A DNA stretch of 64,000 nucleotides from Mytilus trossulus (lineage: Eukaryota; Mollusca; Bivalvia; Mytilida; Mytilidae), in the NCBI RefSeq assembly GCF_036588685.1, contig NC_086374.1, positions 23,862,886 to 23,926,885 of the forward strand, read 5' to 3'. The position numbers were made by a program, and so were the translations under genes. Numbering within the stretch: position 1 is the first letter of the stretch; every line of letters starts with the position of its first letter. Positions 22,664 through 32,881 of this stretch are shown piece by piece. The notes beneath the pieces are model-generated. The model had not been told where the DNA came from. It did not search any database and saw only the letters and a list, made by a program, of their open reading frames with translations.

Positions 22664-25600
22664 ATGGATACCGAAAAGAAGTTGTTTGTATTCCTAGGAA
22701 GTTTGGTATTGATATGTTTTACTTTCACACATTTAACAACGAGGACATTTAGAGAAATGAGAAAGTCAGGTACTTTTAAAATCAGCCGTATATAATTGCT
22801 TATAAGTTTAATTGTCCCACTGCTCCTCTGCACGTTATGTGACCTCAGCAGTATCGCTATCGTTCATGCATTCTCCATTCTAATTGGTTTTCAAATAATT
22901 ACTCTGCATGTCAGCGGTCATTCTGTCATCTAGAAAAAAATATTCGGAAATGATATATGTAACGGTGGTCCAGTATTTGCGATAGGGTCGTAAACGATCT
23001 GGTATGGGATCGTGAAGAAAATCGTACCAAGAATACACAGACTGTCATGCATTGAGTTATAAAGACAAAATTAAAAAAAAAACAACACTGTTTGTCAAAA
23101 TGGTTCAACATAATTGGTATATTAGGAAATCTGAGTATAAAATATCTCTGTTTTGACAAAACTATTGAAGACAAATTGCTCTCCTTCATCTGAGAGGAAT
23201 ATGAATTGGGTATACAATTATTAAGTTGATATCGGGTATGTACAAGACACGGTGTTGATACGATATCGTCGATATCGCATCGGTTTACCAAATTCTTCTT
23301 TTTCGTCCGTTGACATAGTTTATCTACACAAAAGTCATGTGGATATCGACGATATCAAGTAAGGAATATAGTTATTGAATAAAATAGATTAATTTCCGGA
23401 TAATGTTTTTTTCTAAATAGATTTTCTTTTTATTATTTTCAAAAGTGATTTAGTCGAAGCAATGAATGAAAGAATCACCCAAATTTAGATAAATTTCCAG
23501 AATTTGTTTTCTAGTTGCAGAGAATTCGTCACTTTCCATCAGACCGGGAGTAGAAGTATTTATAACACCAAGAAAGTATCAGGTTTGAAAAACTTATAAG
23601 CATTGATTGCATATTTTGGCTTTAATATTGGTTCACTGATAGGGTCTTTGCATCGGAACTAAACACATGTATTTCTAAAAAACAGTTGTTGGTATGACAC
23701 GGGTTATGTTCTTCTCGTATATTTTATGATAGTATGATACTAAACCCCTAACGGGAGGGATTGTGTCTGATATTCATATGATGAAGACATACTCTTTCAA
23801 TCAGTTTAATTGAGGTCTGGAGCTGGCCTGTCAGTTAACTGCTAGTAGTCTGTTGTTATTTATGTATTATTGTCATTTTATTTATTTTCTTTTGTTACAT
23901 CTTTTGACATCGGACTCGGACTTCTCTTGAACTGAATTTTAATGTGCGTATTGTTATTCTTTTACTTTTCTACATTGGCTAGAGGTATAGGGGGAGGGTT
24001 GAGATCTCATAAACACGTTTAACCCCGCCGCAATTTTGCGCCTGTCCCAAGTCAGGAGCCTCTGGCCTTTGTTAGTCTTGTATGATTTTAAATTTTAGTT
24101 TCTTGTGTATAATTCGGAGTTTAGTATGACATCCATTATCACTGTACTGTTATACATATTTTTACATATCCAACTATCTCCGTCATCACGTGACTTTTAC
24201 ACTTCTGTTGTATATCATTAATGGCCGATAGATTATCAATGAAAGTGAGCGGGGTACATAGATAAAACAGTCATAACTTTTTTGTTATAAAGTATATTTT
24301 TCCTTCCAACCCCGCGTTTTACTGTTTATAAACTTTTACAATTAAATATGTTTTAAGTTTCAGTTCAGAAAATATGATTTCGTGCTTCGAAATAAGTTTG
24401 AAAATTGAGGTGACATAGCCACACAGCCTCCATTGACATCTTCGTTAAAACTCGACAAAATTGCAATGGGACCTTTTTGTAAAATCAATTTTCTCAATTA
24501 ATTTATTGTTACTTATATCCTTCCAACCTCTAAAGAGATCGACAACATATTTATTAAAAGTAAATGGCAAACCATATCAGTTCAGGTATTAAACTTTTTG
24601 CTTCGAAATTTGTTTGAAAAGTTCATATTTTGGCAGTCTTCAGCAATATTTTCAAAATGGCGGACACTGTTGAAGGTTCATGACGACACGACATGCCGGT
24701 ATTCATTTAGTTATAAATCAAAAAGTGATATTTCAAATATTTATCAAAGTGTGTCTTTTTGTACTTAAGAAATTTCTTTTTTCACATGTTCTTCAATATA
24801 TTTATTAGAAACAGTCTCTCACACTAAAAATAAAGATTTACATGCACCGACCATGCAGTTTAGAACATTGATAGCGTGGGGCGACATGGACCTATATATT
24901 TTTGAAGATTTGTACGATGAAAATCGTAAAATTGTTAGATGCATGTCTTTTCAATAATTGTCTTACCTTAATGCAGCATATATTTAAACACTATTTCCCT
25001 CTGTGAAAGTGGATACATGCTATTTGTTTTGATAAAATTTCGAAGTTACATATAACAAAATGGCGACCAAATAATTTCAAACGTAGAGGATGTTCGACAC
25101 TAAGTTTACACATGCAAATAATTCAAAAAGATTTAACTGTTTGTATTGCAATTAAATATGACACGTTATTGTAACTCGTATGATAATTAAGGATAAAGCA
25201 AGATTGTGGAGATATTAATTAAGTCATCAACGTGATCAAACAAAACAAACATGGCAACGTGACCTAATCACGATGTAAATTTTGACAAGACTTAATATAT
25301 ATATTAGTATTATACGATTGTTTATGAAATCATTTTATGATAATATTTTATATCAACGAAAGGAAACCACGGATGGGTTGAAACAAAGATGCAATATCTA
25401 TATATATATATTTTGAAATTATTACTTGGGTAACCAGTACATTTTACATAACCATAATTAAACCAGTCACATACAGAGTTATCGAACCTAATTATGACTG
25501 GAATAGTTGCATATGAGGGGCCAGCTGAAGGACACCTACGGGTGCGGGAATTCTCGCTAGATTGAAGACCCATTGGTTGCCTTCGGCTTTTGTCTGCTCT

Positions 25601-28600
25601 ATGGTCGGGTGGTTGTCGCTTTGACATATTCACCATTTCCTTTCTCAATTTTATTGATAAAAAAAGTAATTCAAAAGCATTGTGGCATGAAATTTATAAA
25701 TGAATGGAGATATGGGTAATGTCAGCAAAGCAACGATCTAACAACACAGAAAACCATCACCTTCTTAGAGAAAGTTTGACAAGGAGTAAATGAAAAGTAT
25801 AGTTTGTTTTGCAAAGACCTAAAATGCTATATTTACTTAACCATAGTCAACAAAAAATGATTAAATACAAAAATCAGTTAAAACATAAAATGAAATAATA
25901 AAAAGACATTGAACATAAGTTGAAAAGGGGAATCATTATTTCGAATTGTTCACTGTATAGAGATAAGTATTTGCCCTTAATTTTACTATGGACGTTTGAT
26001 CAGACATAGTCATATTTAAATGTTTTATCCAAAAATGTTATATTGATTGCCAACCTGTCTTGGTTAAGGATTATTTAAAATAGCATGTAATATGATATAG
26101 ACTTGTTGGCCTTTTGCTGTTTTCTGTTATTTTGCCTGTTGTTTGTTGTCTCTTGACCCAATTTCCAGTCTTATTTTTAATTATTAACTGTGCGTTGTCA
26201 ATTATTGCATTGATGTCTCATTGACATCCCCAAATAAAAATCTTGTCTTGTTGTCTCATTGGAATCTCCAAATACAAACCTTGTCCTGAAGTCTCATTGA
26301 CATCCCCAAATACAAATCTTGTCTTGATGTCTCATTGGAATCTCCAAATACAAACCTTGTCTTGAAGTCTCATTGACATCCCCAAATACAAACCTTGTCT
26401 TGAGGTCACATTGACATCCCCAAATACAAATCTTGTCTTGATGTCTCATTGGAATCTCCAAATACAAATCTTGTCTTGAAGTCTCATTGGCATCTCCAAA
26501 TACAAACCTTGTCTTGAGGTCACATTGACATCCCCAAATACAAATCTTGTCTTGAAGTCTCATTGGAATCTCCAAATACAAATCTTGTCTTGAGGTCACA
26601 TTGGCATCCTCAAATACAAACCTTGTCTTGATGTCTCATTGACATCCCCAAATACAAATCTTGTCTTGTTGTCTCATTGGCACCCCCAAATTCAAATCTT
26701 GTCTTGTTGTCTGATTGGCACCCCCAAATTCAAATCTTGTCTGAATGTCTCATTGGCATCTCCAAATACAAATCTTGTCTTAATGTCTCAATGGCATCCC
26801 AAAATACAAATCTTGTCTTGATGTCTCATTGACATCCCCAAATACAAATCTTGTATTGTTGTCTCATTGGCACCCCCAAATTCAAATCTTGTCTTGTTGT
26901 CTCATTGGCACCCCAAAATTCAAATCTTGTCTGAATGTCTCATTGGCATCTCCAAATACAAATCTTGTCTTAATGTCTCAATGGCATCCCAAATACAAAT
27001 ATTGTCTTGATGTCTCATTGGCATCCCCAAATACAAATATTGTCTTGATGTCTTATTGACAACCCCAAATACAAATATTGTCTTGATGTCTTATTGACAA
27101 CCCCAAATACCAATATTGTCTTGATGTCCTATTGGCACCCACAAATACAAATATTGTCTTCATGTCTTATTGATAACCCCAAATACAAATATTGTCTTGA
27201 TGTCTTATTGACAACCCCAAATACAAATATTGTCTTGATGTCTCATTGGCATCCCCAAATACAAATATTGTCTTGAAGTCTCATTGGCACCCACAAATAC
27301 AAATATTGTCTTGATGTCTCATTAGCATCCTCAAATACAAATATTGTCTTGATGTCTTATTGACATCCCCAAATACAAATATTGTCTTGAAGTCTCATTG
27401 GCATCCTCAAATACAAATATTGTCTTGATGTCTCATTGACATCCCCAAATACAAATATTGTCTTGAAGTCTCATTGGCACCCACAAATACAAATATTGTC
27501 TTGATGTCTTATTGACATCCTCAAATACAAATATTGTCTTGATGTCTTATTGACAATCCCAAATACAAATCTTTTCTTCATGTCGCATTGACAAACCAAA
27601 TACAAATATTGTCTTGATGTCTCATTGACACCCCAAATACAAATATTGTCTTGAAGTCTCATTGGCACCCACAAATACAAATATTGTCTTGATGTCTTAT
27701 TGACATCCTCAAATACAAATATTGTCTTGATGTCTTATTGACAATCCCAAATACAAATCTTTTCTTCATGTCGCATTGACAAACCAAATACAAATATTGT
27801 CTTGATGTCTCATTGACATCCCCAAATACCAATATTGTCTTGAAGTCTCATTGGCACCCACAAATACAAAGCTTGTCTTGATGTCTCATTGGCATCCCAT
27901 AATACAAACCTTGTCTTGAAGTCTCATTGGCATCCCCAAATACAAATCTTGTCTTGTTGTCTCAATGGCATCCCCAAATACAAATCTTGTTTTGATGTCT
28001 CATTAGCATCCCCAAATACAAATCTTCTTTGATCTATAAAGCATCTTGATACAGACTGATAAGATTAATATAATACACTACAAGGTATAGAACCACTTAT
28101 TCAGGCCCGGTCGAAAAGAACATAGACAGGTAGTACATATTTTGAACATATATAAATCAAATGAAAGCTTGGGGACTTCGGATCACTTTAGAACCCATGA
28201 TGAAAGCTTCTTTTGAATGATAAAGAAGTACATGTATATGAAATTTTAATTGGAGGGCACAATTGTCCCATTGTTCAGATCAGTAGTACCTGTTTTTGTA
28301 CTATCATTCTTATGGGAACCAGTACACTCTAATATGCAATTAAAGGTAAGTTAACTTGATACGCCACTTTATTTGAACTTAAGGCAAAGTAGCCATTACT
28401 GCTTGAAGTTGCAGAATTTATTATAGAAACAATGGGCTATGAACAAGTGGTTGTATACCTGCAAAGTATATATTTTTGTAGATCGAAACAACTTAGAAGA
28501 TCATTTCTAAGATTGCCGTTGTTTTTAAGATCGTTATATATGATGTTGTTATTGTTTTAATAGCGACATTTTAATTGTATTTGTCATATTAAATGTGTCA

Positions 28601-29671
28601 TCAATTAAACTATTATGATTATATAATTCTAAACGCTTCTTTTGGATTTCAAACACAACATATCCGTAAGAGCTTGGATGAGTATACATAAAGTTTCGTC
28701 TTTAATTTGAACATATTCATGCTACCCTTTAAGATGATACCCAATTTGGAAGACTTTGATTGCTTTAAAATATCTTTATTAAACTTTCATTTCAGCACTG
28801 CTATAATTCAACATTGGACTTTAATAAGTTTAAAGTGGAAATCAGAAAAAGATTTGACCACATGCAAAGAAAATGTAACAAATTCGAGAAAAAACGAAGA
28901 TCGGTACATGCTTTACCTAAGCACGTCTTAGGTCGTATCATTGTGAGCGATAAGTATCGTTTCATGATGTGCTTGATTCCAAAAGTATCTTCTACATCAT
29001 GGAGAAGGATATTTTTACAATTATCGGGAAAATTTACAGACAAAAGATTACAAACACTAACCAATCGTGCCGTGTTTTATAGAATGTACAAACATTATAA
29101 AACATTGCAACATTACAACAAGAATGAAATCGATTTTCGATTAAAAAACTATACAAAAGTAGTTTTTGTTCGCAACCCGTTTGAACGAATATTATCAGCA
29201 TACAGAAGTAAATTCGTGAACAGTAATCAATTCCATAAAACTTATGGTACCCAAATTATATCAAAATTTAGACACAATGCTACAAAGCGTGAGAAGAAAA
29301 GAGGAGACAATGTTACTTTCTTAGAATTTCTAAAATATATAACTATGACTAAGAATCACAATTTCCACTGGGCAACATTCTGGAATGTATGCGCTCCGTG
29401 TACGATCAACTACGATTATATAGGGATGTTCGATAACTTAAAAACGGAGTCTGCTGATTTTCTCCAATATATTGGCGCCAAAGGAGTTAAATTTCCAAGA
29501 CGAGCTTTGTTCTATAAAAAAGGCAAGACAACAACAAAGGTTACAAAGAAATATTACTCCCATATACCAACAAAATATTTAGCAGCTATACGAAGAATTT
29601 ACAAAAAAGATTTTACTTTATTTGCCTTTCCGAATTCGGCCATTGATAATTTAACAAGTAAAAACACTTAA
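22664..29671 (+). CDS. Golgi carbohydrate sulfotransferase (CHST8-14/HNK-1ST type), three coding exons
   Basis: Coding exons 22664-22769, 23521-23582 and 28796-29671 have GT-AG introns and continuous phase, giving 347 aa. Residues about 6-22 form a single hydrophobic segment after a short basic/acidic start, giving type II topology as expected for Golgi sulfotransferases. The two PAPS-binding motifs of the Sulfotransfer_2 family are present. The 5'-phosphosulfate loop CLIPKVSSTSWRR lies near residues 115-127, and the 3'-phosphate motif VVFVRNPFERILSAYRSKF lies near 179-196. An N-glycosylation sequon (NST) lies at the start of exon 3. Such enzymes transfer sulfate from PAPS to glycan hydroxyls; the acceptor (chondroitin, dermatan, HNK-1 or other) cannot be told. 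Length fits the family. Intron 2 (5.2 kb) holds an R1 copy with a nested TIR element and the 38-bp minisatellite. A decayed duplicate lies at 39.2-43.8 kb. Confidence 0.85.
23610..25660 (+). repeat. dispersed repeat R1, interrupted by a TIR element
   Basis: The left part (23,610-24,164) and right part (25,516-25,660) align in order with the uninterrupted copy at 14,085-14,755. The break falls between the ATACATATTTTT-type block and GGGGCCAGCTGAAGG. The entire R1 copy is missing from the same intron of unit B, where sequence passes from exon 2 almost directly to GGGTAATGTCAGCGAAG. Confidence 0.65.
24165..25515. mobile_element. 1.35-kb non-autonomous TIR element nested in R1
   Basis: The left end CATATCCAACTATCTCCGTC and the reverse complement of the right end CATATGCAACTATTCCAGTC form an imperfect inverted repeat of about 20 bases. 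The insertion splits an R1 repeat whose uninterrupted form is at 14.1-14.75 kb. The interior has no transposase frame. A clear target-site duplication was not identified, so the exact ends may be off by one or two bases. Confidence 0.6.
26213..28035 (+). repeat. 38-bp minisatellite array A (about 47-48 units), in sulfotransferase intron 2
   Basis: Tandem units of 38 bases, with a few of 36-37, are built from CCCCAAATACAAATCTTGTC followed by TTGATGTCTCATTGGCAT. Left-hand units favour AAATCTTG, middle units (about 27.0-27.85 kb) favour AAATATTG and TCTTATTGACAAC, and right-end units return to AAATCTTG. A higher-order period of 190 bases (five units) is visible: 26,639 onward is repeated from 26,829, and about 27,434 onward from about 27,624. 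The same array occurs in unit B. It does not code; the open frames reflect unit length and composition. Confidence 0.92.
28036..28795. other. 3' part of sulfotransferase intron 2
   Basis: Unique-looking AT-rich intron sequence leading into the TTTCATTTCAG acceptor; similar sequence precedes the pseudogene exon in unit B. No other feature was seen. Confidence 0.5.
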
Positions 29672-29848
29672 GAAAGAACATACAAGCAAGTCTAGAACTC
29701 AATCTAATGAGAATACTATTCTATGCGCACGAGCACGCTTCCATTAAGTGCCAAATTCAAAACTGCTGAAGGTTGGTGGAAATGTATCTACAAGCCTGTA
29801 TTTCGTTACTAGGGAGATCATACTGATTGTATACATTTATATTTATGT

Positions 29849-29854
29849 AATAAA
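29849..29854 (+). terminator. poly(A) signal of the sulfotransferase gene
   Basis: AATAAA lies 178 bases after the TAA stop, inside a 3' flank that is conserved in unit B (the pseudogene also keeps AATAAACC there). This is the best candidate for the 3' end of the transcript. Confidence 0.55.
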
Positions 29855-30600
29855 CCCATTCAAGTTTATATTGTTAAAACTTCATTTTGCAATGGTTATA
29901 TTTACTCGTAGATGGTTGTCAACTTTTAAAGAAAATATTGTATTGAGGACTTTCGAATTTGACAGACAAAAATATTTTACAAACGATCCGCATAAACTCA
30001 TCGATCCTTTAAAGAAACTTATTCTAGAGGCTTCCAAATCAATTACATCTTTGAAAAAAAGTGTTTATCGGTAGAAAAATATTAATTTGATTATCAATTT
30101 AAATAATACCCACTCAACTAAATACTACATATGTATTTTATACAGATAATAATGTAAATTTGCGGTCCTACAATCTGTCGATACCTATATTTTAGCATTG
30201 CACTATGTCAAGTCTTCAACATCTAATAACATCTTGACACAAAATCTATTAGGTGTGAACTGATTGATATTTTAGTCCAAGATACATGATTTTTTTGTTT
30301 TATCAGTTGTTATGAGCTTGTAACTAGTTTGAGAAAACTCTTATGTATGTTCTTCGTGTCTTTGTTTTTGTTAGTTACTTTAGTCCTTTTTTCGATCAGA
30401 TGAGTGAAGCCCTTTTCAAATGATTTTTGTCTGTTATATATTCCTTCGTCGGCGTCTACATGTACGTTCAGTCTTGTTTTTTTTTTTAAAAGTTTTCTAT
30501 ACACCAATAAAATTTATCAAACCTTTATGGAATTTATGAACTTTGGACAGAAGCATGATTATGATCAAGATAAGATACAATATCCAGAGAAAAATTTTAA

Positions 30601-30984
30601 GATTTTTCGTATTTCACTTAACATGCTTTTAGAAACAACTAGTAATATTTTCTGTCTCTGAATAACTAACACCAAAAAAAGTGGTGCTCACCGAATAACC
30701 CGCGTATTTAATTTTCCGGTATTTTACTTAATACATAGACCTAGGTTTTAATAGTTATCATTCAGATTCAGTCTGAGGTTAGATTTTTCAAGCAGATGTC
30801 ATATGACGAAGACATAATCTTTTAATCAGTTCAAAAAGTCGAAAATAAACCGACATAGCCATGACTAAAAACGGAATAGACAAACAAAGAACACAAAACA
30901 CAACATAGAAAACTAAAGATTATGCAACATGATTCCCACCAAAACATGTTAGTGTACACTTTGTTATAGGTCTCATTCGGTAGG
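30601..30984. other. spacer between the duplicated units
   Basis: No gene. A short dispersed-repeat remnant (CGAAAATAAACCGACATAGC and neighbours, about 30,830-30,910) is related to sequence at 37,950-38,010 and, inverted, at about 34,030-34,130. Confidence 0.4.
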
Positions 30985-31086
30985 TCACAATCGAGAAAAG
31001 AGGACGGGATTGTATAAACATCATTAGGGACATGTCCGCTATCTTCTGTGCAACAGATATTTCATAACGGTCAACCAACTCGTGAA

Positions 31087-31554
31087 GGTGTCAGACCACC
31101 AATTACTCCGTCCAATTTAGAACGTATGTAAAAGTAGACCTACTCTGACACAAAATAGTGCTTTTGATGTCCTTGTTTACTTAAACTAACAAACAAATTT
31201 GCAGAAATGAAACTTTTGTTGAAAGATAAATATATCTAGATCATTTTGAGCCAAAATTTACTTGTCTATGAGTTTGCATTAAAAATTGAGGATTAATGCG
31301 CTCCATAGTATGCTAATTTTAGATTTCCAGAAAACCAGGTTTTTGTTTTGGAGTACTTCTATTTAAAGGTCAGTTATTTTGTTAGAAGGCTTTAAAGGTA
31401 TGCTGAAAATTGGCATGTAGAAAGCTGAAACATGTACAATTCAGGATATACCTGGTTTCTATGAAGTTAAACTTAAGGTAAAAATTTTAGAAAGCTGTGA
31501 AAATTGCAAAATTTGGTTGAACAGATAGGGATTTATAATTGGTGGTCTGACACC
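31087..31554. mobile_element. 468-bp MITE, copy 1
   Basis: Its ends are a perfect 19-base inverted repeat, GGTGTCAGACCACCAATTA at the left and its reverse complement at the right. It has no coding capacity. It differs from copy 2 at about four positions by direct comparison, so both are young. The flanking TGAA/TTTA suggests a 4-base target duplication. Confidence 0.85.
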
Positions 31555-32413
31555 TTTAAGAGAAATGCGGTGAAACCCAAAATTCAGAAAACAATTGATT
31601 TTTTGGTCTTAACTGATTATTTGAAATAGTAGTAGCCACATTTTAATCTTCTTGGGGGTAAAAAGTCACATATTGCAAATTTGGAGCCGTAAACCTGAAT
31701 TTGTGCTATTTTTAGCTTTTCCACCCTGACAATATGCTTTCATATAAAAAATGTTATAAATTGTTATAAATGCACAGTAAGTTGTTTCTGTGGTGTTAAA
31801 CATTAAAACATAGGTTGATTACTACCCCAAAAAAAATTGTTGTCATGAAGATTTAATGAAATTATTTGATTTTTACCCCTTATATCATTGCAGCATACCA
31901 TGTATATGGCAGATAACATAGCCTGATATAAACACTGCATAAACTAACAAAAATCTCATTTATTATCTCAAATGAAAGTTTTATACCTTAAATTTTATTG
32001 ACTGATAGTAAATAAAACAGTTAGATGGCCAAAACTGCACTTTTGATCAGTTTATATTCACATTACTGACACCAGGTGTAAAAAAGGGGGGTCAATATTC
32101 CTTGATTCTTCAATACCTTTGATTTTTTACTAAACTCATTGTAAAAATTGTGGAAAGTCTTTAAAGCAGTAGAACAAACAAGGAACAATCAACAAAAACT
32201 GATCTTGACATTGAAAGTTTATGTACCTCTAGTCCAAAATGAGATTTTCAAGTATTTTCTATCAAAGGCTTACATTACAGTCAGTTTAAATTGAGCTGTG
32301 AAATTTGTAATATGAGTCGCATTATGCTCAGAAAGGATTTTTTTACTACAAATTGACTAAGGATTAAGAAAAAACAAAACAAAAGATTTCTGATCAACTT
32401 TTTTTGCTCTTTA

Positions 32414-32881
32414 GGTGTCAGACCACCAATTACTCCGTCCAATTTAGAACGTATGTAAAAGTAGACCTACTCTGACACAAAATAGTGCTTTTGATGTCCT
32501 TGTTTACTTAAACTAACAAACAAATTTGCAGAAATGAAACATTTGTTGAAAGATAAATATATCTAGATCATTTTGAGCCAAAATTTACTTGTCTATGAGT
32601 TTGCATTAAAAATTGAGGATTAATGCGCTCCGTAGTATGCTAATTTTAGATTTCCAGAAAACCAGGTTTTTGTTTTGGAGTACTTCTATTTAAAGGTCAG
32701 TTATTTTGTTAGAAGGCTTTAAAGGTATGCTGAAAATTGGCATGTAGAAAGCTGAAACATGTGCAATTCAGGATATACCTGGTTTCTATGAAGTTAAACT
32801 TAAGGTAAAAATTTTAGAAAGCTGTGAAAATTGCAAGATTTGGTTGAACAGATAGGGATTTATAATTGGTGGTCTGACACC
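32414..32881. mobile_element. 468-bp MITE, copy 2
   Basis: It has the same length, orientation and 19-base perfect terminal inverted repeats as copy 1, with about 99 percent identity. It is flanked by TTTA on the left and TGAA on the right, the mirror of copy 1. Confidence 0.85.

Larger units (their letters stand above)
15639..30600. repeat. segmental duplication, unit A (about 15 kb)
   Basis: Collinear similarity with unit B (33,068-44,750) can be followed in order: 15.64-16.5 with 33.07-34.56 kb; 18.85-19.43 with 35.25-35.75 kb; 20.4-22.4 with 36.4-38.2 kb; sulfotransferase exons 1, 2 and 3; the minisatellite; and the 3' flank to the CTTTGGACAGAAGC block. Both units have the same orientation, so this is a direct tandem duplication. 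Unit A additionally contains the LINE fragment at 16.85-18.83 kb and the R1/TIR insertion at 23.61-25.66 kb. Boundaries are approximate. Confidence 0.75.

Noticed and set aside
26294-27276. Several 60-101 codon open frames on both strands inside minisatellite A (and similar frames in array B), giving peptides with a 38-residue period.
   Set aside because: A 38-bp unit with few stop triplets stays open in several frames on both strands. The frames start and end arbitrarily within the array and lie in an intron.
26213-28035. Regular repeats of about 38 bp suggested a CRISPR array.
   Set aside because: There are no unique spacers, units are head-to-tail and variable, and the sequence is clearly a eukaryotic intron.
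31087-32881. Two 468-bp direct repeats looked like LTRs of a retrotransposon.
   Set aside because: Each repeat has perfect 19-bp inverted ends of its own, the interior has no primer-binding site, polypurine tract or coding sequence, and both sides show 4-base words typical of DNA elements. An LTR origin is not fully excluded.
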